A DNA stretch of 64,000 nucleotides. It comes from Clostridium sporogenes. GTDB lineage: Bacteria; Bacillota; Clostridia; Clostridiales; Clostridiaceae. This document shows positions 1-9,420 of the stretch, piece after piece; positions within the stretch are counted from its first letter, which is position 1, and every line of letters begins with the position of its first letter. The position numbers were made by a program, and so were the translations under genes. The stretch spans positions 372,001 to 436,000 of the forward strand of contig NZ_CP011663.1 of NCBI RefSeq assembly GCF_001020205.1, read 5' to 3'. The notes beneath the pieces are model-generated. The model did not search any database and was not told where the DNA came from. It was given only the letters and a program-made list of their open reading frames with translations.

Positions 1-1
1 A

Positions 2-682
2 AATAATATAAGCTTTAATATAGATGAGGGTGAATTTGTAGGAATTATGGGCCCTTCAGGAAGTGGTAAAACAACGCTTTTAAATATGATTTCTACAGTT
101 GATAAACCAACTTCAGGACAAATAACAATAAAGGATAAGAACCCTTTAACACTTAAAGGGGAGGATTTAGCTTTGTTCAGAAGAAGAGAATTAGGATTTG
201 TATTTCAAGATTTTAACTTGTTGGATACATTAACTATTGGAGAAAATATAGTGTTACCATTGACTTTAGATGGTATAGCAATTAAAGAACAGGATGAAAA
301 GTTAACTAGAGTATCAAAAATTCTTGGAATAGAGAATTTATTAGCAAAGAGAACATTTGAAGTATCAGGAGGCCAAGCGCAAAGAACAGCTATTGCAAGA
401 GCATTAATACATGATCCCTCTCTACTTTTAGCTGATGAGCCTACTGGTAACCTAGATTCAAAAGCATCAAAAATTGTAATGGAACTATTTGAAAAAATAA
501 ATAAAGAGGAGAAAGTAACTACTATGATGGTTACCCATGATCCACTAGCTGCTAGTTATTGCAATAGAATACTTTTTATAAAAGATGGAGCTATTTACAA
601 TGAAATTTATAAGGGGGATAGTAGGCAGCAATTTTATCAAGAAATAATAGATGTTCTTGCTCTATTAGGAGGTGGTAACTAA
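2..682 (+). CDS. ABC transporter ATP-binding protein, Bce/Vex type (5' end missing)
   Basis: ATPase of an antimicrobial-peptide-type ABC transporter; it powers the permease that follows. The reading frame is open to the window edge and codes for typical N-terminal ABC sequence before the first in-window ATG at 47, so the true start lies outside. Visible motifs are Walker A (GPSGSGKTT), the Q-loop (VFQDFNLLD), an ABC signature with unusual SGGQAQR, Walker B (LLLADEPTGNLD) and the switch histidine (MMVTHD). Its stop codon overlaps the permease start (TAATG), so the two are translationally coupled. The family usually handles bacitracin-like peptides and often has a BceRS-type two-component system nearby; none is in this window. 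Confidence 0.92.
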   Translation, partial: NNISFNIDEGEFVGIMGPSGSGKTTLLNMISTVDKPTSGQITIKDKNPLTLKGEDLALFRRRELGFVFQDFNLLDTLTIGENIVLPLTLDGIAIKEQDEKLTRVSKILGIENLLAKRTFEVSGGQAQRTAIARALIHDPSLLLADEPTGNLDSKASKIVMELFEKINKEEKVTTMMVTHDPLAASYCNRILFIKDGAIYNEIYKGDSRQQFYQEIIDVLALLGGGN

Positions 683-2544
683 TGAATTTTAGAGAGTTTT
701 CCACCATAAATGTAGTAAGAAATATTAGAGCATATTTTGCATATTTATTAAGTAGTACTATATCAGCAGCTTTATTATTTTCATTTACTATGCTTGTATT
801 ACATCCTAATTTAGATGTAACTATATTCCCAATGTATTTACAGAAGGCATTTAACATAACAACAATAATTGCATATCTATTTTTATGCTTCTTTATATTT
901 TATTCTGTAAGTGTGTTTATAAAAAGTAGGTTTAAAGAGTTGGGTATACTATATATTCTAGGAGCTTCGGATAAACAAATTAAAAAAATGATAGCAATTG
1001 AAAATGTATTAATTAGTTCATTGTCTGGAATATCCGGAATTATATTAGGAGTGATTTTTTCTAAAATATTTTTAGTTCTTAGTGGTAAACTTTTAGGCTA
1101 TAATGCTTTGTTATTTTACTTCCCATTTAAAGCAATAATAATAACTTTATTAGCCTTTGTTTTAATGGGAATTTTAATTTCTATTTTTACTACATTTATA
1201 ATAAAGGAAGATGAAGTTTTAAATTTACTAAAGGGAACTCAAAAACCCAAGAGTGAACCAAAGACTTCAAATATTATTGCAATATTGTGTGTAGTATTAT
1301 TGCTTGGAGGATATTATTTATCTATTACATCAACTATGAATAATATAGCTTATAGAATTATACCTGTAACAGTAGCAGTTATAATTGCAACATATTTGTT
1401 ATTTTCACAGTTAAGCGTTTTTGTAATAAAGATTTTAAAAAAGAATAGAGAATTTTATATGAATAAAACAAGGGTATTATGGATTTCAACTCTTTTATAT
1501 AGGATAAAGGATAATACAAGAATGTTCTTTTTAGTTACCATAACTTCTGCCATAGCATTTACATCTATTGGAGCTGTATCAGCTTTTTGGGTAAATAAGG
1601 AGGCTGAAGTTGACAGAAATTTTCCACAAGCATTTTTTTATGCATCTAATAAAAAAGATTATAAAAAATTAGATTTTATAGAAGGTTCTCTAAAAAAAGA
1701 AGGTTATAATTATACAAAAGTTCAAGGGCAAATTAAGTCTATAGTATATAAGAAAGATACTGTACCTATAAATATAATTAATGAAAGTACCTATAATATG
1801 TTGGCTGAATCACTTGGACAAGAAAAAATACATATTAAAAGTAATGAATCAATAGCAGGGTCACCATTAATGATTAATAAGAGAGACAATATTTTAGTAG
1901 ATAATATGGATATAAAAGTTGTTACAAAGTTAAAAGAGAGGGTAATACCTGCATTATATGATGATGTATATATTGTAAAGGATGATGTATATAATAAGAT
2001 TAATGGCTCGATATCTTTATTTTCTGCATTAAATGTAAAGAATTATAAAGATACTTTGAATATTTGTAAAAGCTATAAGGAGAAATTTGGAGAAGATAAT
2101 CATAAGGAAAATTATATTATTTTAATGAAAGCTGATATATTAGAATCCCACAAAATTGGATATGGGGTGGTTCTGTTCTTAGCTATATTCATAGGAATAA
2201 TTTTCTTTGTAACTACAGGAAGTTTCTTATATAACAAATACTATATGGATGTTAAAGAGGATAGAGTAAAGTATGAACAGTTAAATAAAATTGGGTTAAC
2301 CTTTAGAGAAATAAAAAAAGTATCAACTATTGAAATCGGAGTATTATTTTTATTTCCTTATATTGTTGCAGTAATACACTCATCATTTGCATTGTCAGCA
2401 TTAAAAAATGCCTTTGCAATGGATGTTAATATAGTAGCATTCTTTGTAATGGGAAGTTTCCTTATTATTCAAATAATATATTTTTTTATTATAAGAGGGA
2501 ATTATTTATTAGATATAAAGAAAAGCTTAGTAAATAGAATATAA
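682..2544 (+). CDS. FtsX-like permease of Bce-type ABC transporter
   Basis: Membrane partner of the preceding ATPase, 620 aa, close to the usual length of BceB-type permeases. It begins with MNFREFSTINVVRNIRAYF, a typical cytoplasmic lead-in, followed by helices near residues 20-45, 60-80, 110-135, 150-175, 200-220 and 225-250. A large extracytoplasmic domain (about 310-490) sits between helices seven and eight, as in BceB, where it is the substrate-sensing part. Three more helices close the protein. It is the last gene of the pair; a strong hairpin follows about 290 bp later. A role in peptide-antibiotic resistance is family inference. Confidence 0.88.
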   Translation: MNFREFSTINVVRNIRAYFAYLLSSTISAALLFSFTMLVLHPNLDVTIFPMYLQKAFNITTIIAYLFLCFFIFYSVSVFIKSRFKELGILYILGASDKQIKKMIAIENVLISSLSGISGIILGVIFSKIFLVLSGKLLGYNALLFYFPFKAIIITLLAFVLMGILISIFTTFIIKEDEVLNLLKGTQKPKSEPKTSNIIAILCVVLLLGGYYLSITSTMNNIAYRIIPVTVAVIIATYLLFSQLSVFVIKILKKNREFYMNKTRVLWISTLLYRIKDNTRMFFLVTITSAIAFTSIGAVSAFWVNKEAEVDRNFPQAFFYASNKKDYKKLDFIEGSLKKEGYNYTKVQGQIKSIVYKKDTVPINIINESTYNMLAESLGQEKIHIKSNESIAGSPLMINKRDNILVDNMDIKVVTKLKERVIPALYDDVYIVKDDVYNKINGSISLFSALNVKNYKDTLNICKSYKEKFGEDNHKENYIILMKADILESHKIGYGVVLFLAIFIGIIFFVTTGSFLYNKYYMDVKEDRVKYEQLNKIGLTFREIKKVSTIEIGVLFLFPYIVAVIHSSFALSALKNAFAMDVNIVAFFVMGSFLIIQIIYFFIIRGNYLLDIKKSLVNRI

Positions 2545-2622
2545 AACTTGTGTCTCCCGCAAAAATAGTGGGTACCAAAGAGATTCTTTATAGCTAAGAT
2601 GAAAATCTAAGAATTCTATGAT

Positions 2623-2790
2623 ATGAGATCTTTTAAAGATTATGTAAAATTAAATGAAGAAAGGCAAATTGTTATGGATTCAATAAAGAAGGATGGTAAA
2701 GTTTATGGTTAATGATGTTTTATATAAAAAGTTATAGAAGAACATCTAGGAGATTTTGAAGAATTTTTATATGAAGTAAATAGATTTTTA
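2623..2790 (+). pseudogene. Possible decayed small gene between bce-type and lrg operons
   Basis: An ATG at 2623 opens 29 codons (MRSFKDYVKLNEERQIVMDS and on) ending at 2712. A shifted frame then continues with VIEEHLGDFEEFLYEVNRFL to a stop near 2790. Both pieces look protein-like (charged, amphipathic) and together would make about 55 residues of one small soluble protein broken by frameshift. I do not recognise the family. It could also be chance in AT-rich DNA. Confidence 0.3.
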
Positions 2791-2836
2791 TAAATAATAT
2801 AAAATATACCAAAAATATATTTTTTAATAAGAGTGT

Positions 2837-2874
2837 CTAAAGGGTAATGCAGGGATATGAGCATTACCCTTTAG
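2837..2874 (+). terminator. Strong hairpin, 14-bp perfect stem
   Basis: CTAAAGGGTAATGC pairs exactly with GCATTACCCTTTAG around a 10-nt loop. There is no real T-tract on either side, so it may be a weak terminator or a structural element. It lies at the end of the possible pseudogene. Confidence 0.45.
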
Positions 2875-3095
2875 TAATTAACCGTATGTTTATTTCACAA
2901 GACTATTTTATTTATTATAAAATCATTTTCATAATTTTCGTTCATTTTTAAAATTTATATTATTGATTATATATTGCCACAATACTAATTTGTTTAAAAA
3001 TTTCAACTTTTATTTTACTATGGTATTTATAATAAAAAAGTAATAAAATAAATACTAGTTGTTAAAAACTTAATATTTAGAAAAGAGGTGTTACC

Positions 3096-3455
3096 TTGAG
3101 ATTATTAAGACAGTTAGGAATAATTTTGTTGATTTGCCTACTAGGCGAAGCTATACATGACTTCTTTAAGTTGCCTATACCAGGAAATGTTATAGGGATG
3201 ATACTATTATTTCTATGCTTATCCTCAGGTATAATAAAATTAACTAAAATAAACTACATAAGTAAATTCTTACTTGATCATTTAGCTTTTTTCTTTGTAC
3301 CGGCGGGAGTAGGAATTTTATCCTGTATGCCTATGCTAAAAGGTAAATGGTTAGCATTTTTAGGAGTATGCTTAATAACAAGTATTATTATAATAGTTGT
3401 TACAGGTTGGACTATTCAATTATATATAAAACTAACAAGTAAGGAGGCACAATAA
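3096..3455 (+). CDS. lrgA: LrgA/CidA family holin-like protein
   Basis: 119-aa membrane protein of the CidA/LrgA family, four predicted helices. The motif LPIPGNVIGMILLFLCL near residues 25-45 is characteristic. With LrgB it modulates murein hydrolase activity and, in several Firmicutes, transports small organic acids such as pyruvate or glycolate. The TTG start is chosen because AGAGGTG sits six bases upstream. Its stop overlaps the ATG of the next gene (TAATG). No LytSR regulator is present nearby. Confidence 0.88.
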   Translation: MRLLRQLGIILLICLLGEAIHDFFKLPIPGNVIGMILLFLCLSSGIIKLTKINYISKFLLDHLAFFFVPAGVGILSCMPMLKGKWLAFLGVCLITSIIIIVVTGWTIQLYIKLTSKEAQ

Positions 3456-4150
3456 TGGTCCAAGATCTTTTAAATTCTCCTGTTTTCGGAATACTATTAT
3501 CAATAATAGGTTTTGAAATAGGACTTTACATATACAGAAAAACAAAAATAGCCTTATTTAATCCTCTTTTAATATGTATAGCTTTAATAGTATGTATATT
3601 AATATCCTTTAATATTAAATTAGATAATTTTAATAAAGGTGGCAATCTTATATCTTTCTTTTTAGGACCTGCTACAGTAGCACTTGCTGTACCATTATAT
3701 AAAAAAATAAATGTAATAAAAAAATATGCTATACCTATATTACTTGGGGTAACTGTGGGTTGTATAACTGCTATGATAAGTATATTCTATATTTCTAAAG
3801 CATTTGGTCTGACCAGTGAATTGTCTTATTCATTGATGCCAAAATCTATAACAACACCTATAGGTATAGAAGTTTCTAAAGTTTTAGGTGGTATACCTGC
3901 CATTACAGTATCTGCTATTATAATAACTGGTATAATGGGAGCTGTAATAGCTCCTGTAGTGTGTAAGATATTTAAAATTAAAAACAATATAGCTATAGGT
4001 ATTTCTATTGGAACATCATCCCATGCTATAGGTACCACAAAAGCTATAGAAATGGGAGAAACTGAAGGAGCTATGAGTAGCTTAGCTATAGGTATAGCGG
4101 GACTTATTACTTCTTTCTTAGCTCCTATAATAATAAAATTTTTACATTAA
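3455..4150 (+). CDS. lrgB: LrgB/CidB family protein
   Basis: 231-aa polytopic membrane partner of LrgA. Family motifs visible are LGPATVALAVPLYK (about 69-82), MPKSITTPIGIE (about 128-139) and GTSSHAIGTTKAIEMG near 186-201. Translation is coupled to lrgA, with an AAGGAGG site inside the end of lrgA. A terminator hairpin follows at 4230. Confidence 0.9.
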   Translation: MVQDLLNSPVFGILLSIIGFEIGLYIYRKTKIALFNPLLICIALIVCILISFNIKLDNFNKGGNLISFFLGPATVALAVPLYKKINVIKKYAIPILLGVTVGCITAMISIFYISKAFGLTSELSYSLMPKSITTPIGIEVSKVLGGIPAITVSAIIITGIMGAVIAPVVCKIFKIKNNIAIGISIGTSSHAIGTTKAIEMGETEGAMSSLAIGIAGLITSFLAPIIIKFLH

Positions 4151-4229
4151 TTATTGATTGTTTTAATTTTCTTTTATTCTAACTAATTTATTTTTATATA
4201 GGATCTTATTAAAATAATTAATTTTAATA

Positions 4230-4275
4230 AGAGGGCATCTCAAAATAGATTTAATCTTGAGATCCCCTCTTTTTT
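4230..4275 (+). terminator. Rho-independent terminator of lrgAB
   Basis: AGAGGGCATCTCAA pairs with TTGAGATCCCCTCT (one mismatch) and is followed by a T-run. The loop contains AATAGATTTAAT, shared with other hairpins in this window (see findings). Confidence 0.8.
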
Positions 4276-4448
4276 AGTTAATGAGAATTAGTATAAAATT
4301 TTTTGCAAAAATATCAATTCGATTAAAAAATTAATATTATTAAAATTTAGAATTAACTTTTAATAGATGGGATATATAAAAAAAATTGACAAAAAGCTCA
4401 AAATATAATATATTTATTTTAAAAATATATTATATTAGGGGGAAAAAT

Positions 4449-5099
4449 ATGAAAAAAGCAAAAAAAGGTCTAATTTTATCACTAATCTTATTATTTATTC
4501 CGGTAATGGTAATAGGATGTAGTTCTAAACCAAAGGTAGGTGCTGATGAAACAGCAAAAATTTTATTTGATTTTTACATTAAAGGAAATAAAGAAGCTTT
4601 AACAAAAATTGATTTACCAAAAGATAAAATAGAAGAAATTTCAAAAATGCAAAAGGAAAGAACTATACAAACATTAAAAACTAATTTTACTACACAAGGG
4701 GTAAAGGTTAGTGATGAAAAAATAAAACAAATATATACAGCTCGTGTAGAAGCTTTAAAGAAATTATCAGCAAAAGCAGAAATTGTTTCTCAAAATGACG
4801 AATCAGCTACTGTTAAGATAAAGATGACTTATATTAATGAAGTTGCACTTGATGAAAAAGCAGGAAAAGATGCAGCTGAAGAGATTAAAAAATCAAATAT
4901 TACAGATAGACAAGAAGCTATTAATAAAGGAATAGATATTTATATACAAAACTTAATAAAAGAATACAAGAATGTAAAACCATCATCTGATATGAAAGAG
5001 CAAACTTCAAAATTTGTAATAAAAGATAAAACTTGGATGCCAGAAGATAATAATGGTTTTGCTTTAGGTATTGGTAAAATGACTATAGGATTAAAATAA
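4449..5099 (+). CDS. Lipoprotein, DUF5105-like
   Basis: 216-aa predicted lipoprotein of unknown function. The start ATG at 4449 follows an AGGGGGA site; an upstream in-frame ATG at 4386 is rejected because it has no SD and would bury the signal peptide. Residues 1-24 form a lysine-rich lipoprotein signal ending in the lipobox VIGC, so the mature protein starts at that cysteine on the outer membrane face. The remainder is lysine-rich, helical and soluble, with no catalytic motif I recognise. It resembles secreted DUF5105 proteins of clostridia. It stands alone between terminators. Confidence 0.75.
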   Translation: MKKAKKGLILSLILLFIPVMVIGCSSKPKVGADETAKILFDFYIKGNKEALTKIDLPKDKIEEISKMQKERTIQTLKTNFTTQGVKVSDEKIKQIYTARVEALKKLSAKAEIVSQNDESATVKIKMTYINEVALDEKAGKDAAEEIKKSNITDRQEAINKGIDIYIQNLIKEYKNVKPSSDMKEQTSKFVIKDKTWMPEDNNGFALGIGKMTIGLK

Positions 5100-5193
5100 T
5101 CTTATAGATAAAAGAGAGAATTTATACATAATAAAGTTGAAACTAAAAGTTTAATAATTGAAACCGAAAATTAATTTAAAATTATATATTTAT

Positions 5194-5230
5194 ATTAAGG
5201 AGATGGAAAGCAATTTACCATCTCCTTAAT
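5194..5230 (+). terminator. Hairpin terminator after lipoprotein gene
   Basis: ATTAAGGAGATGG pairs perfectly with CCATCTCCTTAAT (13 bp) around an 11-nt loop. The T-tract is weak. Confidence 0.65.
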
Positions 5231-5327
5231 ATTTGTATTTAAATAATAATTTTTTTATGAAATGAAATTAGTGGTAAACGTGAAAATTATAATAGATCAA
5301 TAGAAATAATTACAATTTTATTTAATA

Positions 5328-5343
5328 TGACATGCAGATGTCA
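5328..5343. promoter_or_regulatory. Inverted repeat upstream of radical SAM gene
   Basis: TGACAT-GCAG-ATGTCA is a perfect 6+6 inverted repeat about 65 bp before the radical SAM start. It could be an operator; no cognate regulator is evident. Confidence 0.3.
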
Positions 5344-5407
5344 TGTATGATTTGATAATATGAATATAAATATTTAATAAAAGATTTATTAAGGAGTGAT
5401 AGTAAAC

Positions 5408-6301
5408 TTGGAGTATGTTCCAGCAAAAACTTTAATATCAAATTATAGTAAGGACAATTGGTGGTTTGGGATAAATTATAACATGAACATTTATAAAGGT
5501 TGCTGCCATGGGTGTATTTATTGCGATTCTAGAAGCCAATGCTATGGTATAGAAAACTTTGATAAAGTAAGAGCAAAGAAAAATGCAATACAGATTATTA
5601 AAAATGAACTAAGAAGAAAAAGGAAAAAAGGAGTTATAGGAACAGGAGCTATGAGTGATCCTTATAATTCTTTTGAAAAAGAACTGATGCTTACAAGAAG
5701 AGCATTAGAGGAAATAGATACTTTAAATTTTGGAGTATCTATAGCAACTAAAAGTAATCTTGTAGTACGAGATATTGATATTCTGAAAAAAATTAAGAAC
5801 CACTCACCCACACTAATAAAGATTACCATAACTACATATGATGATGAATTGTGCAAAAAAATTGAACCCAATGTTTGTGTAACATCTAAAAGATTTCAAG
5901 TTATACGGGAGCTTTCTTACAATGGTATATTTACCGGTATATTGCTTATGCCTATTTTGCCCTTCATAAATGATGATGAAGAAAATATTATAAAAATAGT
6001 AAGAACTGCTCATGAATGTGGTGCAAAATTTATTTTTGCATATGGCATGGGATTAACTTTAAGAGGAAATCAAAGGGAATATTTTTATAGGAATTTAACA
6101 AGAGAGTTTCCAAAAGAAAATATGGTAGCAAAATACAAAGATACCTTTGGAAATAAATATGAATGTGCCTCACTTAATCAAAAAAAATTATGGAATATAT
6201 TTAGAAATGAATGTGAAAGATTGGGTATTTTATATAAAATGGAAGATATAGTTTTGGCATATAAAAAGAACTATGGAAATAATCAGCTAAGTTGGTTTTA
6301 G
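5408..6301 (+). CDS. Radical SAM protein, SPL-like family
   Basis: About 297 aa. The cluster-binding Cx3Cx2C motif is KGCCHGCIYCDS near residues 30-41, after the family hallmark WWFGINYNMNIY. GTGAMSDPYN and the following strands form the rest of the TIM-barrel core. It belongs to the spore-photoproduct-lyase-like group of uncharacterised radical SAM proteins, so the reaction is unknown. I chose the TTG start at 5408 because the upstream GTG at 5396 lies inside the SD AAGGAG itself. A single-gene unit. Confidence 0.8.
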   Translation: MEYVPAKTLISNYSKDNWWFGINYNMNIYKGCCHGCIYCDSRSQCYGIENFDKVRAKKNAIQIIKNELRRKRKKGVIGTGAMSDPYNSFEKELMLTRRALEEIDTLNFGVSIATKSNLVVRDIDILKKIKNHSPTLIKITITTYDDELCKKIEPNVCVTSKRFQVIRELSYNGIFTGILLMPILPFINDDEENIIKIVRTAHECGAKFIFAYGMGLTLRGNQREYFYRNLTREFPKENMVAKYKDTFGNKYECASLNQKKLWNIFRNECERLGILYKMEDIVLAYKKNYGNNQLSWF

Positions 6302-6434
6302 TAATTTAAATAATTAAAAAATCCATTATATAATAATTTACTTTCAATCAAAACTATGTAATAATATAAAAATGTAAAAACTTAAAGGTTCTTATAAATA
6401 AGAATAAAATAATAAAGTATAGTGAGGCGTAAAT

Positions 6435-7943
6435 ATGAAAATAGGATTTGATCACGAAAAATACCTTGAAGAACAATCAAAGTACATATTAGAAAGAGTT
6501 AACAATTATGACAAACTATATTTAGAATTTGGAGGTAAACTTTTATTTGATCTACATGCAAAAAGAGTTTTACCTGGATTTGATGAAAATGCAAAAATTA
6601 AACTACTACATAAATTAAGAGAAAAAGTAGAAATAATTATTTGTTTATATGCGGGAGATATTGAAAGAAACAAAATAAGAGGAGATTTTGGTATTACTTA
6701 TGATGTTGATGTTTTAAGACTTATTGATGATTTAAGAGAATATAACCTTGAAGTAAATAGCGTTGTAATAACAAGATACAGCGGTCAACCTGCAACTAAT
6801 ATATTTATAAATAAATTAGAACGTAGAGGTATAAAGGTCTATAAGCATGAAGCTACTAAAGGATACCCTACAGATGTAGATACTATTGTAAGTGATGAAG
6901 GATATGGTAAAAATCCATATATTGAAACAACAAAACCCATTGTAGTTGTTACAGCTCCAGGACCAGGAAGTGGTAAATTAGCTACCTGCCTTAGTCAACT
7001 TTATCATGAATATAAAAGAGGTAATGTAGCAGGATATTCAAAATTTGAAACTTTCCCGGTGTGGAATGTACCTTTAAAACATCCTTTAAATATAGCTTAT
7101 GAAGCGGCTACAGTAGATCTTAAAGATGTAAATATGATAGATTCTTTTCATTTTGATGCCTATAATAAAGTAGCTGTAAACTATAACCGTGATATTGAAA
7201 GTTTTCCTGTACTTAAAAGAATTATAGAAAAGATAACAGGAGAAGAGTCTGTTTATAAATCTCCAACAGATATGGGAGTAAATAGAGTAGGTTTTGGTAT
7301 AGTTGACGATGAAGTTGTTAAAGAAGCATCTAAGCAAGAAATAATAAGAAGAGCTTTTAAAACAGCCTGCGAGTACAAAAAAGGCTATGTAGATAAAGAA
7401 ACTTTCCATAGAGCTAAACTTATTATGGAGGAGCTTAATTTAAAAGAAGAGGATAGGAAAGTTGTTATACCTGCAAGAGAATATGCAGCTAAATTAAAAG
7501 AAAGAGCTAACAAAAGTGAAACTTGTACAGTTGTAGCTTTAGAATTAGAGGATGGAACAATATTAACAGGGAAAAGTTCAGAGATAATGGATGGAACAGC
7601 TGCTGTAATTTTAAATGCAGTTAAGCATTATGCAAATATATCTGATGAAATACATCTTATTTCACCAGTTATATTGGAACCAATTATAAACTTAAAAGCA
7701 AAGACTTTAGGAAGCAAAAGAATTGCTTTAAGTTGTGAAGAAGTATTAATAGCCCTTAGCATATGTGCAGCCACAAATCCAACAGCTCAAGTAGCTATGG
7801 GTAAATTACCAATGTTAAAGGGATGTCAAGCCCACTCAACTACAATTTTAAGTACAAATGAAGAACAAACCTTTAGAAAACTTGGAATAGATGTAACCTG
7901 TGATCCAGAATATATTTCAGAAAGTCTTTATTATAATAACTAA
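6435..7943 (+). CDS. DUF1846 domain-containing protein
   Basis: 502-aa soluble protein matching the DUF1846 (UPF0371) family over its full length. Recognisable stretches are the N-terminal MKIGFDHEKYLEEQSKYIL, GPGSGKLATCLSQLYHEYKR (about 177-196, an AAA-like nucleotide-binding loop) and KLPMLKGCQAHSTTILS near the C-terminus. Family structures have been solved but the function is not established. SD GTGAGGCG is poor but well placed. A clear terminator follows. Confidence 0.88.
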   Translation: MKIGFDHEKYLEEQSKYILERVNNYDKLYLEFGGKLLFDLHAKRVLPGFDENAKIKLLHKLREKVEIIICLYAGDIERNKIRGDFGITYDVDVLRLIDDLREYNLEVNSVVITRYSGQPATNIFINKLERRGIKVYKHEATKGYPTDVDTIVSDEGYGKNPYIETTKPIVVVTAPGPGSGKLATCLSQLYHEYKRGNVAGYSKFETFPVWNVPLKHPLNIAYEAATVDLKDVNMIDSFHFDAYNKVAVNYNRDIESFPVLKRIIEKITGEESVYKSPTDMGVNRVGFGIVDDEVVKEASKQEIIRRAFKTACEYKKGYVDKETFHRAKLIMEELNLKEEDRKVVIPAREYAAKLKERANKSETCTVVALELEDGTILTGKSSEIMDGTAAVILNAVKHYANISDEIHLISPVILEPIINLKAKTLGSKRIALSCEEVLIALSICAATNPTAQVAMGKLPMLKGCQAHSTTILSTNEEQTFRKLGIDVTCDPEYISESLYYNN

Positions 7944-7957
7944 AATTAATATAAATT

Positions 7958-8014
7958 ACATGCCTAAAATTCATTATTTCAAAATTTGGAATAAGTCTTT
8001 TGGGCATGTTTTTT
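7958..8014 (+). terminator. Rho-independent terminator of DUF1846 gene
   Basis: ACATGCCTAAAA pairs with TTTTGGGCATGT (12 bp, one G-T wobble) and is followed by TTTTTT. Confidence 0.8.
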
Positions 8015-8222
8015 ATTGTCCATGAAAAAAATATTATCTTATAAATTTAAATTAGATTTTAATTTTTCAATATTGACAATTGAGGGATGCATATTATAAA
8101 AGGAGAATTATGAAAAATATAGAAATTTAATTGATATAAAATATAATAGTAAATAATTTACTTAATAAGTAAATTAATATAATAGAATTAATAAAAATAT
8201 ATAAGAAGAGGAGGGAGTATCT

Positions 8223-8774
8223 ATGTTAGAAACAATAATATTAGCCTTAATAATAACTAAATTAAAGGGATATGAAATAAAGCCATTATTTAAATCATGG
8301 CATATTTATGCTGTGTTAACCATTGAATTAATATACATAATTATACAAATAAATATATTTCTAGAAAATTATAGTTTGATAAGGCATGTTAAAATATTAG
8401 AGACTATATATATTTGTTCCTATTTATTTATTATTATAAAATATGAACAATATGCCAGTGCTATTATAGGATCTATATTTATTTTAATAGGTGGTATGCT
8501 AAATAAAATTGCTACAGCAGTAAATAATGGTAAGATGCCTGTATTTCCTACACTATCTTATTTTACAGGATATGCAAAACCTTATTCTTTTCTTAAAGTC
8601 AATGATATACATATTCTAGGTGATTCATCTACTAAATTTAAATTTTTAACAGATATAATTGATGTAGGTTATAGTGTTATGAGTATTGGAGATATATTTA
8701 TAAGATTTTTTGTTTTTATTGTTATTTTTAATACTATAAAACATATAAATAATATAAAATCTATAAAAATTTAA
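8223..8774 (+). CDS. Membrane protein, DUF5317-like, upstream of agr cassette 1
   Basis: 183-aa integral membrane protein with helices near residues 1-13, 27-48, 58-75, 77-97 and 155-172, and an extracytoplasmic loop around 100-150 (KMPVFPTLSYFTGYAKPYSF). It resembles DUF5317 proteins of unknown function, some of which are encoded near sensor or sporulation genes. GGAGGGAG precedes the ATG. A 178-bp gap separates it from the agr cassette, so co-transcription is possible but not shown. Confidence 0.65.
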   Translation: MLETIILALIITKLKGYEIKPLFKSWHIYAVLTIELIYIIIQINIFLENYSLIRHVKILETIYICSYLFIIIKYEQYASAIIGSIFILIGGMLNKIATAVNNGKMPVFPTLSYFTGYAKPYSFLKVNDIHILGDSSTKFKFLTDIIDVGYSVMSIGDIFIRFFVFIVIFNTIKHINNIKSIKI

Positions 8775-8952
8775 AATAATTTCTAATTATTAGGATGATA
8801 AATATATTAGAATATATTATAATTTCAATTATTGAAAAATATATATAAATTGCTAATTATTAAGAGTAAGTTCATTTTATTTCCATAATGTTAGTGATAT
8901 AATTATAAAAGATGTATAAATATTTACATAATTAATAAAGGAGAAATAAAAT

Positions 8953-9420
8953 ATGCTAAAATTATCCGTGGTAGAATTTGTTGCAAGAGCTATTCCAGAA
9001 GCATTTTTACTTATTTTTGCAGTTTATACATTTTCCAATACTAGAATGAATAAAAAAAACTATTTATTATCCAGTTTCTTAATGATAATAATGATATTTA
9101 TAATTAGATCTTTGCCAATCAGTTATGGTATTCACACAATACTTAGTATTATGGTGATTATATTATTAAGTTACATTATAAATGGAATAGATGTAATGAA
9201 GGCAGTAAAAAGTACTATTATTACAATAATTTTTCAGCTTATTTGTGAGGGCACCAATATTTTTATAATACAATACATTTTAAAAGAGGATATGAATCAT
9301 ATATTTAAGAATCCTAATTTAAAAACTATATATGGAATTCCATCTTTGATTATTTTTGCTTGTATTATAGTATTACGTTATATTAGATTATTAAAAAGAG
9401 AAGAGCTGCAATATGATTAA
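8953..9420 (+). CDS. 155-aa membrane protein, AgrC-sensor-like without kinase (copy 1)
   Basis: Five predicted helices (about 10-26, 38-52, 59-77, 88-108, 128-145). It aligns end to end with the two other 155-aa proteins in this island (13138 and 15693), sharing E-x5-PE near residue 16, a lysine-rich loop and R-x-LPI-x-YG-I-H near 52-61. This layout resembles the N-terminal receptor part of GHKL-type kinases such as AgrC, but the protein stops where the kinase would begin. Its end overlaps agrB by 8 nt. I infer a signal-binding or AgrB-accessory role; no function is established. Confidence 0.7.
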   Translation: MLKLSVVEFVARAIPEAFLLIFAVYTFSNTRMNKKNYLLSSFLMIIMIFIIRSLPISYGIHTILSIMVIILLSYIINGIDVMKAVKSTIITIIFQLICEGTNIFIIQYILKEDMNHIFKNPNLKTIYGIPSLIIFACIIVLRYIRLLKREELQYD